Positions 48,030-60,146 of a DNA stretch of 64,000 nt are shown in pieces (the stretch's first letter is position 1; the number at the start of each line of letters is the position of its first letter). Below the pieces are notes generated by a model. The model made no database searches. It was not told the DNA's origin and worked only from the letters and a program-made list of their open reading frames with translations. The position numbers and the translations under genes were made by a program. The stretch lies in contig JAJTUQ010000005.1 in assembly GCA_021399445.1 (NCBI GenBank), forward strand, positions 3,472,001 to 3,536,000, given 5' to 3'. Source of the stretch: Xylogone sp. PMI_703 (lineage: Eukaryota; Ascomycota; Leotiomycetes).

Positions 48030-49041
48030 CGAGTTTTATTTTAATTAATTGAAACTAAAATTTAATGGAACATCCAAAGAAAGGAAGAATATATAGAGGA
48101 TATGGATGAGGAGATATTTCTTGAGATAAATGCCTCTTTGGAGATTGAGAGACGTGTTTACTCTTTTACCTGAGATTCAGACTTGTGATATAACTTTAAT
48201 ATCTCTCGCTTCAGATTGTTGAAGGCCTGAAAAGAATATCCCATAACTACAAAGAGGTATTCAATTTGTAAGCGGCTCATTGCAGAGATTCCATAATAGG
48301 CGCACGAACAGCGGGAAGAAAAGTCCAGACAAATCCACTGAAACAAAAATGAAGTTTGCTACACGATTCGCCACCCAAACGGCGAGTGATGACAAACGAC
48401 GGTCTTCGAGAAATACATTATCTAATTACTTTTTACACATGATCCAATCAGATGAACTAAAGCAAAGAATTCTTTGACTTTTCCGGTGATCATGTTAGCC
48501 TTTCTCAGCGTTTTACTTCAATTGAGCTCATTACTTTTCATGAATCAATAAACACAATAATATTGAGACACTGGCTTCATACTCCAGAGTCAGTCTTATT
48601 AATGTTGGGAAAGGGTACTCCTAAGAACAGTGTAAATAGTAGTTCAAGTACTTGAGTTATTAATATACGTTTCTTAGATTATTACATAAGTCCTTATATC
48701 TAAAGAGATAAGATAGCATAAGTTATTACTTTATTAGAGGACTTAACGAAGATAAGTGTCAGAACACGGATATGGCGGGGTTACAAGCAGTTAGTTCAAC
48801 TGGATTTCTCCTTTTGTTTTGAGACAAGGTAGATGGAAATCCTTCGGCTCGGCTTTCCCAGTTGTCAACTTCAGAATTACACATGGATAGGCGAGCCGAT
48901 AGATTCTTCTCAAACAGAGGGCAACCACTAAAAATTTACAGGTTTATGCTCTAAGCCTCCAAAATTAAGATTTGTTTGATATGAAGTCCTTCTTCTTGTT
49001 TACCTTCGCACTTTTCCGTTAACGTTTTCGCACTATCAGAC
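48030..49041. other. Intergenic, 1 kb
   Basis: AT-rich; short frames only, no motif or repeat recognised. Confidence 0.3.
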
Positions 49042-49773
49042 ATGGACGAAACTAAGGAGAGTCTACTTTCCGGTTATACTTACTATCAAGCGAGAGATTC
49101 GGTTGAAAATGAAGTAGGACAAGCTTCTAAACATATTCTAATTCGTTATCGATATACGAGATCTAAGGGGGTTTGGTACATGGTAATCTTCTCCATTGCA
49201 ACTTTCATCCTAGCAACTATATTCTACGCGGTGGGACTTCGCACTCATCCCAGAAGTACAATTTCTCAGCGCGAACGGAAGAGTTGTGGTAATACCACAG
49301 AACAAGCACGAGTTAACGGGTGTATACTTGATTTTATACCTGGAGCGTGGGTTCACCCCGACTGCTATGACGAGGAGCTAGAGAAAGAATTCCTAGGTAT
49401 AGCCGATTGGCACTGGTACTCTGACACGAATGGCCAGCACGAGCTCTCCCAGGATTTCATTAGATAGACAGGTGGTACGAACCCTATATACGTTTCTATG
49501 GAGTATCACGATATATACTGCGTTTACACATGGAGGAAATTACACCGGGCAGCAATGCGACAAACGCCTATTGACAGCCATATCGGCAGCTACAACCACA
49601 CGCATCATTGCTCAAGTGCCCTCCTTGCTCCAAAATTGGGCGAAGATGCACCGATAGCTCCATCACCGTTCTTTCACATCTTTACGACCTGTGACTTTTT
49701 ACAAACCTGTAAGTATAGCGTTAGCGTTATAATTTACCGTACAGCTGACAAATGTTACCATAATAGTCCATAA
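49042..49773 (+). pseudogene. UstYa-like transmembrane protein, interrupted by a stop
   Basis: N-terminal cytosolic segment, one membrane span (VIFSIATFILATIFYAVGL), then the extracytosolic signature CGNTTEQARVNGC, WVHPDCYDEELEKEFLG and ADWHWY. The frame stops at TAG 49465-49467 but resumes in the same frame with NPIYVSMEYHDIYCVYTWRK and PIDSHIGSYNHTHHCSS, which match the family's second half. A CAG to TAG change would explain it. The first HxxHC-type motif is degenerate (HDIYC) and the second (HTHHC) is intact. Related to the two tandem genes at 57-60 kb. Most likely a dead copy; a spliced form avoiding the stop was not found. Confidence 0.65.
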
Positions 49774-52700
49774 TCAACGACCTTTGATGGTGACAAGCTA
49801 GACCTGAATGTTCCAGATCTATTTGCAATTTTGGAGAGCCCCAGATAGTCTCTCGTTGTAAAATACTTCTTGTGTATTAATAAAATCACTCGCCACTATA
49901 TACAACCGACATGGTTTCCACCTTTACTATAGCTACGTGTAACAATACTGTAAGCACGGATAGGCTACGCGTAACTCCATAGAAGATATCGTCTCATAGA
50001 AACTCTCGATATTATCAAAAATAGGATGAAGATACTTGCATCATAACTAGAAATGTACAGGTATCTATTTAGGAATGCATCAAGGACATGTATGAGACAG
50101 GAAGTGAACGGCCCAGTGAGAATATTTGAGTCGGTTATAAGATGCTGTACAGCTATATAAGCTCCAGCCAAACCATCTATGGGAGGACAGATGTCAATTC
50201 GCATTGCGGTTCAATAGCTACAGCAATATATCGGTTTATTACCAGCTGGCTAGTCTTCTGTCACTCTATACCACGACAGAATGTAAGTGAGTCCAAGACA
50301 GTACGAGTATGAAATCAATTTAAAACTTGTAGCTAGTGTATTACAGTGAATGATGAGTTGTCTGGGAGATCCCTAAGGTTGCGGATATAATAGATCACTA
50401 AATTATGGCCACAATATGTACTACATAGCCGCAACTCGAGTACATCACATGACCAGCTATATTTCACGAGCAATGTATACTAATCTATCCTAAAGGCGGG
50501 GTTTGACTGGTGGTTACACTTTGTGGTGAACATGAACTTTAAACAACGCATGTTTCGTACGCGAGTCAGATTGCTAGATAGTGCAGAATTTTATATATTG
50601 TAATCATACCGCGTCATTCCAAGGAATGAATAACTTCGCTATTACTTCAAACAAGTTTTATTCAGCCATTGATAGGTCTGCTATATTGACTCCAATCATT
50701 CTTATAGGCGTTAGCCCACTCTTGTTCTTTGAAGCAGTGCTCTCTTCACCTATCTTGGCAATATATAGAGATGTAGATCTAGAATAAAAGCAGCCTAGTC
50801 TAAAGAACTAAAGCGCCACATTCTCTGCGTGATCCCGCTTCTTGTACGTACATGCTTCCTTCCTATTACTTGTGGCTGCCAGAGGATCGACCAAATCGAA
50901 GCTTGGCATAGTTTATCAATAAAAGAAATCCAGATTAAATCTAACGTACATTACCCTGAACACCTTCCTATTACGAATGACTTTCTGATAGTCTATCACG
51001 ACATACCCCTGCCACAACCCTTACGTGCCTTCAATCTAGATCTATATACGGTTCTCCCATCTTTAAGCCTGCAGTCTTCTTATCTTAGACCTTTACAACA
51101 TCTGTTTATCACACACCAATCCTAACATGAAGAAAATCTGTTTTTGTTTGGAAAGGTGAGCAGAGCTGCTTTACCGACAGTCTTGGTGAGTCGAAGGTGA
51201 GAGTGACGGTGGATGGACTAGCGTCGAAGGCGACCTGTTTGGGCTTCTCGGCTAAAACTGCCGCCACCTAAAACCCGCACCTCCCAACTTAACCGAACTC
51301 CACAAACTCAGTCTCATCATATCTGCCTTTCCTAGACAAGGTACTATTCATGCAAGACGAGGCAAGATATCGATGGTTACGATAGTTAATGTGAAATCAC
51401 ATTAGGGGAAGATCTATACCAAGGCTCTGTCTGCCCAAGGGGCAGAGAATTTCATGCAGGTAGGCGTCGACCGAACCCTTCACCCAAATTCACCCAAAGG
51501 GTTTTAGCAAATGAAGTTTTCGGGGGAGATTATAAGCTAAATTAAAAACCGTACCGGTGCCTTCGGGCATTTGGTCAATTTGTAAGTTCACTCGCTTAAC
51601 CTCACATCCACTCTTCGCTAATTGCATTCTTAGGAAACGATACAGGTTCGCAATCCAAGCCCTTTCGTTTAAATTCGGGAAACTGACCAATAGCAGAGAA
51701 GATTAGCATGGCCCCTGCACTAAGGATGTGAGTTGTCCAATGGATTCTTAGTAAGATGATTACTAATCGCCTACGTAATAGGACACGCTCAATCAAAGAG
51801 AAGCTACCAATTTTTTTTTAAATAAATTGATTCATTTTTTTGAATTAAAAAACAACTTCAATTAGCGTTTCGGTTAGTTTAGTCATGGTGCTGAGGACGA
51901 GACAGGAGGGATGTGCAATTTGGGTGGCTATTTTAAATAAACCCTTTTCCTGTTCTTGTTTTAGCGGAGGATTCGGTCAATTCCTCTATTTTGGCTGATG
52001 AGGAACAGAAGTTTATTTTGGAGTTAAATCTAATCTGAGCCTTTTCATGGTTGAACCCTATCTTTGCAATAATACTAACATTCAACACTAGGATGGTGAG
52101 CATGGGAGCTCATTCTGATACCAAGAGTCTATTATGGGCCCCCAGAGTCCGTTCTGGTTTCGCCTGAATCCTTCTCGCTAGGAGTTGATGCTCTCGATAG
52201 CCACGCGACTGGTGACAAGTACAGCCCAGGCGAGATAGATGGGCAGAGGTGAGGTGGTGGAGAGAGTACCATAAAGGCTGGTGAGGATAGGTGAGGTCGA
52301 GGTAAAGCGAAGGTGAGGCAAAGCAGTAGTTTGGCAGTTACACCAAGGGAGGTGAGGATTGGCGCAAAACAACAGCTAATATGAAATGCGAAATTAGCCG
52401 ATATCGTTAGAGTAGTCAAGTTTAGTAACCGTCCATGCTTGCCGGCTACATATATCCGTCGATACGAAGAAGCATGATTGAGGCATTGCATTCCTTCTTT
52501 TACGTGCCTCACTGCTGCAGTTTCAGCGTTAGTTAAGATCATTGCCAGTCCAATACTTCATGGAAACATTCCATGGGGACCATCACCCGTTAGGAAGGTA
52601 TCAACTACTTTACATCAAGACAACATCTGTCTGGTTTTCTTAATCCTATGCTTTGCTTTAAACGAGAATGGAGGGGAAACGAGTTAGAATAACTCGACGT

Positions 52701-52891
52701 TGGTTTGGCAAACTCCCACTTGGCAATTTAGCACAACAGTTTAATTACGCCTCAACGGGGATGCTATTGCGGCGTAGTGTATTTTGTCTTGGCCCCACCT
52801 CCTGCATCGAGTCCAATCCTTCTTCCTTGTAAGAGTTTAATTTAAGCTTTACCGGACAATAACACCTTCAAACTAACCTCCTATTAATTAG
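49774..52891. other. 3.1 kb without an assignable gene
   Basis: AT-rich in the left half. Between about 51160 and 52400 the sequence looks different, with repeated GGTGAGG-like words (52240-52360), and may be old, degraded mobile DNA, but I see no intact ORF, terminal repeat or polymerase motif. Frames such as 52132-52542 (minus) have no domain. The right end should hold the 5' exon(s) of the next gene. Confidence 0.3.
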
Positions 52892-54634
52892 ATACCCCAG
52901 TAGCCCCGGAGTCTAATTTCCCAGATATCCTAGACGAGAATTACACTAACAGTCAATGGGATGGTACTGATCTCGTATCTACTCCTATCGAGAGCACAAT
53001 CTCTAGAGATCAAATTGAGAATTGCGAGAGTTTAAACAATATTCTAAGAATTGATTTTGAAGCACCTGAAGAGACGGTGCCCGCTGATCATGACAATCTA
53101 TCTTGGAACATAGCCCCCATAGCTGACAGCATCACTATGGTCTGTCCATCATCGCCAGTAAAGCCAAATGCACCTAAGACTACTATTAATCCTCATTTTC
53201 TCTACAACAATGATCCGATTCCCCATACCGACATAGCTCAAAATCCAAACCAGGCTGAAATGAAAAAGAGGATTCGAGAAAGTTATTTACTCATGCACTA
53301 CCTAGACGAGATATTCTACATACAATTCCCCTTCAATATCCCAAGGTCTAGCCATCGTGGTATTCTGTACTCCATGCTCCTTGATAATAAAACATTTTTT
53401 TACTCTTCTCTTAGCTTGAGCGCCTTTGAACGTGAGGCATATACTCAACAGCTATCTCCCTCACAGAAAGATCATGTTGTCCGAACTGATATATTGTCCG
53501 AGAGTAACAGCTACCTATCAACTGCCCTTGAAGAACTAAGACACAACTTCCCTCGACTTTGTAGTGGGCATAATGATTTTGATAATGCTGGGAAAATCTC
53601 CACTGTTGCATGCATGATTCAATTGGTCTTTCTTGAAGTAAGCATAGCACTCCCCACGGATATATGTGTAATATGGGTAGTTGCTGACACACTTGGCAAA
53701 AAATCTTTTTAAGGGTGGTTCGGCATTGATGCCACATCTGCAGGCAGCTGCCCAAATTATAAAGGGACTAATTCCAAGCATCTTTGGTCGCTTCCATGAA
53801 CATCTTAGCGCAGCACCAAGTGGAGACGTAGACCATGGGCAAGAACACGTAAGGCATTCAAGTGGCCATGGTCTACCAGCATCTAAAGTCGATAGAGAAG
53901 CTACACTGCGGTACATTGGGGTACTTATTTGGCTCGACATACTATTATGTAGCTCCAACCGGACCGCAGCGCCTCTTCTAGGCGACTATCATGACCTGTT
54001 GCTAGATGAAAGCGTTGATATCTCTTGCATATCGTGGTGTCAAAACTGGGTAGCATTGCAGCTCTCCCGAGTGTCAAGTCTTGATGCAAGGAAGCGGCAG
54101 TTAGAAACTGCTGGAGCGCTCAGTATCATGGAATTAACAAGACGAGCCATAGTTATTGAAGAGGATATTAAATCCGGGTTGAAAAATCTAGACGGACTGA
54201 GTGGAGCTGTGGCAAATTTTACTTCCGAAGAGCTCTCAGATATCTCTCTGATTACTCGAATTTTCGCCCTTTCTACCATAGTCTATCTCCACGTCGTAAT
54301 CTCTGGTCCTCTTCCAGAGCTCCAGGAGATTAAAGATTGCGTATCTCAAGCCATCCAGGAATTAACGCAGATTGCTCTCGAAAAGCCACAGCTCTTACCG
54401 AAGCTAGTATGGCCAATATGTGTGAACGGGTGTCTCGCCTTATGCACTCAGGAATCCACGATCAAAGAAATACTAAATGTTTTGTCCACTGTAAGGCCAC
54501 ATATTACAGGAAGCAAGTTGATGGTATCACAGATCATTGAAGATTGTTGGAAATCCAGGAAGTGTGAATCACGAGTTGTCTTGGACTGGAGGACGGCGGC
54601 GGAAGATTTGAATCACCTCATTTTCTTTATTTAA
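52892..54634 (+). CDS. Fungal-specific transcription factor domain protein (PF11951 type)
   Basis: Exons 52892-53637 and 53714-54634 (intron with GTAAGC donor, AAG acceptor). The upstream intron has an ideal GTAAGAG donor at about 52830, CAAACTAAC branch and ATTAG acceptor, so at least one 5' exon exists. The domain shows MKKRIRESYLLMHYLDEIFY, then a helical repeat to LRYIGVLIWLDILLC and a C-terminal LDWRTAAEDLNHLIFFI, typical of the ARCA/PRO1-like Fungal_trans_2 family. These normally start with a Zn2Cys6 cluster, but I cannot find one in the 500 bp upstream. It may be truncated or have lost the DNA-binding part. Lies in the UstYa-rich region, so it is a candidate cluster regulator. Confidence 0.72.
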
Positions 54635-55290
54635 AATTCAACGACAGCCCCAAGTATACGTGTCTGTGGCAGTTAATATAGGATATGAAGAAAAATGTTT
54701 ACACTTATAATATTCTTTCGTGACTTCAGTGCAATGAAGCTACTCTCTCCTCACTTCCTGCCATCTTGTCTGTATCGCCTCCGGTAAGCGTCGACACTTT
54801 ACGTTCGGTTCGAGGTAACAAAATGCATTGTGCACTTACTTTGTATGACATAAATGTACCTGGGACTACAACCACTACCAGTGATAACCAAAGAACGCTA
54901 CTAGAAGAAACTACCTCACAGACGATGACTATGACCATCATAGCTCAAGGTCACACAGATAGAAGTTGCAGGATATCACTTGGCCATAGGCGCCTTTTTT
55001 CTTCAACTCGCAGAATACCCATTCGGGTAACTATATTCTTACTTCGAATCCACAAGTTTAGCGTTTCAAAGCCCACCATTATGAGTGAGGAAGTTAATAT
55101 TCGGCATCTACAGTCCTGAACGAAGTCCATCTTAGACTAAGGAATCGGTTAGAGTCAGCACATAGTGTAGAATATATAGCAACTTTACAATTTCTCAATC
55201 TACTTATCACTCTAAGTGATTAGCTTTAGTGAAGATAGCACTTAATTATTTTACTTATTCTCCTTTAATCCTATACATAAAACCGTAATA
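54635..55290. other. Intergenic, convergent 3' ends
   Basis: 656 bp; short frames only. Confidence 0.35.
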
Positions 55291-56839
55291 CTATCTATGA
55301 ATGCCAGGGATTCTGCTTGTTTCTGCAGGCTTTTCTCTGAGATTCTTGGGGCTTTTCTCCATCCTGAACCGTAGAAATAACGCAATAGATGCAATACCCA
55401 CCATTATTGATGCACTAGACCATGTCCCCCTAACGTAAAATGGTCTCTCCCATTCATAAAACAGGCGAACTGCAAAGGCCGGGCCCCACTGTCCGACGAT
55501 TTGTAGCAGAGTGAAGGCTATTGCTCTTCTCGAATTTGATCGCGAATGATACCGAAGAGCCCAGCTGACAATATGGGTACCCAAGCCGTAGAATCCCATT
55601 GTTGCTGGAAATATGGCACTATATCGTATCGCCGGATTTGAACTTAGTTGACCTAATAATGCCAATATAGCATAACCTCCAGCAGACACTATAGCCAAAG
55701 AGCAGATTGACGACGCGTGATCTTTTAGCTGTCGGGGACTCCTATACAGCGTGCTATAAGCGGCGACTAAAGCAGCTGCAAGATATGGTAGGGCAACTAG
55801 TATGTGGAAAATCAAAATACTAGGGTACATATAGAAAACTGTATCAGTTAGGTATACTGGCATGGCCAAACCTCGTGGGTTCTGGCCACCTATCAAAACA
55901 GGCATTGGCACGAAGGTAAGATAAAGGAGAAAGAGTGCAATAGGAAGAAGGTAGATTGTTGGATCTTTGAATATTTCAGCACGTTTTTCTGAACTCGGCC
56001 TCGTATTTTCAGCACAAGAAGCGATGTCCAAATCAGGTCTCTGGGTACCCTGAGTATTCAACTCTCTCGCGTCTCTATTTATCAAGAGAGTCCCAACGAA
56101 TACAGCTCCAAGCATGCCAAGAAATCCTTCAACTAGTAGTACAAATCGCCAAGAATCGATAGGCATGTATTGACCGATGAGTATCAATAATGATGCGAGG
56201 GGAGCCGAAATGGTAGTTACCAAGGGTCGAGCAATAAAAACCATACCGACAGCACGGGTGAGTCGCTGGTCTTCAAATCGACATGCAAGCAAGAGCGGTA
56301 CAGTTTGAAATCCAGCTTCAGCAAATCCTATAAATCCCCGAAATATAGATAACTCGACATAGTTAGTGACGATAGACTGTATGGACGTGAAACCCGAGAT
56401 GCCTGCGCATACTGGGATAATGTATTGGACCCAACGTGGTTTTAGCCACAACAGCCCAACCCACTAGCAACAGAAAAAGGTGAGGTAGTATGACACGATA
56501 ACTAATTCCCAGGAGAAATAGTCAATTCCGAGGGCGTAGTCCAGTCCATGAAGCTTCGCATACCCAATAACTGTCGGTTCTATTAAATCACTGATCCAAG
56601 AATGTTAAGTTTGGTAAGTTCATACCTGTCTTATCAAATGTTTGCAGAAATTCCAAAAGAACGGCAATTATAAGGATTAATTTTTCTGTTCGTTCTAATT
56701 GCGGAGCTGGTCCCGCTGAATCAAACAGTCCCTCTTCTTCATTCATCGGTACTAGCTCCGACATCTGGAATGGGAGATCGTCCCAGTTATCGCCGGCGCT
56801 CTCCGAGTAGTCAGGACTACTAGATCTGGTAGATTCCAT
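55291..56839 (-). CDS. MFS transporter (ACS/allantoate-permease-like) with an in-frame stop
   Basis: Exons 56626-56839 and 55291-56579 (46-bp intron ending TTTAATAG) restore LQTFDKTEPTVIGYAKLHGLD, the usual start of span 1 in the anion:cation symporter branch. Further marks are LKPRWVQYIIPVCAGISGFTS, FRGFIGFAEAGFQTVPLLLA and the SWRFVLLVEGFLG stretch at span 6. Between FFCC and WVGLLWLKPRW the frame has TAG at 56464-56466. The spacing on both sides matches the family, so this looks like a nonsense change; the only intron that would remove it is 39 nt and would delete most of span 1. Likely imports a small organic anion or peptide, or exports a product of the neighbouring cluster. Confidence 0.72.
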
Positions 56840-57307
56840 TCCGAGGACTGTTTTGTCGGTGATTTCAAAACCCAAAATGTCTCATTCGAGGAGTTATTGA
56901 AGGCATAAATCACTTAACACCGACTTATCATGCTCCAGTTCGAGGGATACAGACTAGAATTGCTCAATAAGTATGGTGTACGTTATATGAATTCAACTAA
57001 TAGGTATCTCCGTCCTGTGTCCCGGTTCAACAAAGCATCGAGCCTGACCAAATGGGCACATCACGAACCGGTCTCCACCCCGGCTCGACTTGCCTTCTAC
57101 GACAACCAAAACATAGCAGTTTGTCCTTTGCACACTAAGATTCGAACACACTTTGAAATCTTTCATTTTACATTAACAATAATACTGATACAATATACAA
57201 GAGTCACACTTCTCCCAAGCATTTCGCATCTTGCATGTATGGTCTGCCGCGTGAGGCGCAAATAAGCCGAAAGTTTCTAGATGGCAACAATATTATCACG
57301 AATAAAA
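56840..57307. promoter_or_regulatory. Divergent promoter region, MFS / UstYa-like gene
   Basis: 468 bp between outward-facing starts. A plus-strand frame at 56930-57265 has no recognised domain. No operator seen. Confidence 0.35.
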
Positions 57308-58114
57308 ATGAAAGGCCCATTCTCATTCTCCGACTTGAAGAAGGAAAGCATACAGTATGTCCCTCTTCCTGACGACGTTGAATCACCGGATTACGGGGGC
57401 AAAACAGATTATCCTTCTTGTTCGCTTAGGCCAACTCCTGTGGTTTCCAAAGCCAAACTCATCTTGCGCTTCATCTGCGCCATTGTGGGATATGTGATAT
57501 CTGTCGTGATTTTATGGTTTCTATATAAACATTGGACCCGTCCAAACCACTCTTTTACTGACTGTGGCACGACGCCTGATGAGGCTCGTGCCGCGGGATG
57601 CTCCTACGAGCCGATGCAACGATCTTGGGTGCCGCCAGAGTGTTATTTTCCTGAGCCTGGCCATGAAGAAATCTACGACATCTTCCATAATCGGATCTGG
57701 TATGCCGACCTAAATCTCACAATTCCTGCAGATGTGGATGGTTTAGTGTCAGGGGACGTTCTCTTAGCGTAGTAAGTCCATAACCCCATCACTCTTTTCA
57801 GCCTTGCTAAAGTCTTCTTCATCACTCATTACTGGCATGATGAGCATTGCGCATATGTCCTTCGTAAACTTGCCATGGCTGTAGCTATGCGCCAGGGAAT
57901 GGTTACATCTATTGTCGCAAACATCGCTCACGCCAACCACTGTGCGCATTTCATTGCAAATAGAGTCGTCCATTCCTATAACTCCACTTGGCTAGAAGCC
58001 GATCACACATTCACTGAGAGCTATCTAGTGTTTGAGAAATGTGTTCCCCTCGATGTAAGAAGACCTTCATCCAGAAGCAAGGAACGGTTTGCTAAACTTA
58101 ACTTTCATAGGTAG
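57308..58114 (+). CDS. UstYa-like transmembrane protein, tandem copy 1
   Basis: Exons 57308-57771 and 57802-58114. Start chosen at Met 57308 (MKGPFSFSDLKKES) because the tandem partner begins similarly; 57281 is an alternative. A cytosolic N-terminus is followed by one span (FICAIVGYVISVVILWFLY), then CGTTPDEARAAGCSYEPMQ, RSWVPPECYFPEPG, and after the splice HYWHDEHCAYVLRKL and ANIAHANHCAHF. The two HxxHC motifs are the metal/active-site hallmark of UstYa (DUF3328) proteins, the oxidases that cyclise fungal RiPPs. The joining intron is only 30 nt, and no longer in-phase intron keeps the first HxxHC. Membrane-anchored in the secretory pathway, by analogy with UstYa. Confidence 0.75.
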
Positions 58115-58882
58115 TGGCAGTCGGCCCAGGACTCAGCTCAAAGGAAGCAAGTAAATGGGAAACTGAACTTTGATTACTTGCGATGGATTCTAAGTTTAAT
58201 AAATGCTGTGTTTCAGCTAAGGGAATTTGTTACTCCATATGCTAACAGTTTTCCTTTGCATAAAATATATCTCTAATGGTTTAAACGTACATATCATATG
58301 CTTGAAATCTACACAATCCCCTTAGAACCAAAATACCTTCTATTACGATAGCATACTGCTTATTCATTTAGAATGGACATAAGTAGCTTTAGATATTAGA
58401 ATAATATATTGTTACATCCCGTTTATTGATTCAGATATATTACCTCCTCTGCTCCTCGGCTACATATAGCTTTGCACACACATCAGTACGCAATCGAGAT
58501 AGCATAACGTTAGTAAATTACAAATTCAATCCATATTAGTTCCAATATAATATAACTTTGAATCAAATAAAATATTATTTTTTCCGAATAATTGTCTAAG
58601 ACAGCAAATAACCATACAATGCTTAATATACCCCAGGCCGCTGGAATTTAATTGAACCATATGTAGATTTTAAGCTCGGCTCGGCTCACCACCAGCCGGC
58701 ACGAGTTGCCTCAATGGTTTGATACTACCTATTACTGGCGGAAACATCAGGACAAGCATTCAATCGCCTTGCCAACAAAAAATCTTTGAGTTATATGCAT
58801 CCCAACACTAGAATATCTGTTTGCTTCTCGAATAACAGACAATCAATTCCATTAATGATCGTTAGCTATAATTGCTTGGACA
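58115..58882. other. Intergenic between the tandem copies
   Basis: 768 bp, AT-rich, promoter of copy 2 at the right; nothing else seen. Confidence 0.35.
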
Positions 58883-59759
58883 ATGTTCTCTTTCAGGTAT
58901 GTGTCCTAGCCTAAAGAGTATTATCCCAGAACTAAGATCACTAAAGGGAGTACAATGAAATTTCGGAGTGTAAACCAACATGGCGTCCAAGTGTAGATAA
59001 TGAAGAGAATGAGGATGACTATGATGAATATGCAAGGAATCCAAACCACATCCCGACTAGAAGAAAACCACTACGAGCATCTACCTATATAATCGCTGCA
59101 ATGGCCGTGGTCTGTATCATAGGTCTTCTAGCCTGGAGAATGGCAAAGCATAAGGCTGGCAGTAAGCCTATCTCAAGGACTCGACCGCAATGGGCTCCTT
59201 GTGGCGATACGCCTGTCGAAGCTCGACTAGCAGGATGCCACTACGAACAAATGCAAAGATCGTGGATTCCAGACGCTTGCTATTTTCCCGAACCAGCTTC
59301 TGAATATGATCCATTTACAGACAGAGACTGGTTTTTGGATATAAACCTGACCCTTCCTCTTCTGCCCGCTGATATAGAAAAATTAAGGTTGGGCGATGCC
59401 ATTACTGCCTAGTAAGCTTATCTCCTTCTAACTTTCCTCCGCACCAGACTAAGAATGAGAAAAGCACAAAATACTTCCATGACGAGCATTGCCTATATGC
59501 CTGGAGAAAGCTTTCTCTCGTCGTTCACAAGCGACTGCCGTTTATAGATACGAAGAGTTGGGACTTGGCCCACTCCACTCACTGCGCGAAGGTCATTTCT
59601 AAGAAGCTCGTCGCTGCAGAGCAAAGTAGCTGGGATCCAAAGACAGCTGGGCATACAGAGAGTCCTCTAATGTTTCAGGGTTGTGTCCCACTGTATTGGG
59701 CAGACATTGATTTCACAGTACCTGAAGCGCATAAGGGGGGAAAGAGGGATAATATATAG
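58883..59759 (+). CDS. UstYa-like transmembrane protein, tandem copy 2
   Basis: Three exons: a 14-nt first exon (58883-58896, ATG plus three codons and two bases), 58947-59411 and 59465-59759; 774 bp, 257 residues. Acidic, hydrophilic N-terminus, then one span (IIAAMAVVCIIGLLAW), then CGDTPVEARLAGCHYEQMQ, RSWIPDACYFPEP, and after the last splice KYFHDEHCLYAWRKL and DLAHSTHCAKVISKKL. Both HxxHC motifs are intact. It shares intron position and order of motifs with copy 1, so the pair arose by tandem duplication. A role as oxidase in the proposed peptide pathway is inference. Confidence 0.78.
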
Positions 59760-60146
59760 ACGCACGAGCTCGCATTACGGCTATACCTATGAGAATAATT
59801 CAAATGTAGGAGTCATCTACAGTTTTATAAGGATTGCTAAATAATAAGTGATTTGACTTATCAAATTATGCGGGCTTTCCATGCTGTTTGGCGCATTTAA
59901 TTTTGGATCTTTCTAAGCTGCATAAAGTGATTCCAAACTGGAGAGCAGTGTAAAGATTATTTTGTCTGTATGATTAAGAAGTTCGCCCTGTTAAAATGAG
60001 ATATTTATAAATCTGTTTAAAACAGTTACGACACTATGATATTACCTCATTTAATCAACATTTATCTCAGTATATAACTGCGAGTTTTGCCCTTCAAAAA
60101 GTATCAAGCTTATATTAGAACTAACAATGTTGAGAAATATCTAGTC
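59760..60146. other. Intergenic, convergent 3' ends
   Basis: 387 bp, AT-rich, nothing recognised. Confidence 0.35.

Noticed and set aside
51160..52400. Degraded transposable element
   Set aside because: Composition differs from the surroundings, but no terminal repeat, target duplication or enzyme motif is visible.
52132..52542. 136-codon minus-strand frame
   Set aside because: Low-complexity, Ser/Pro/Leu-rich from GGTGAGG-type repeats; no domain and no splice partner.
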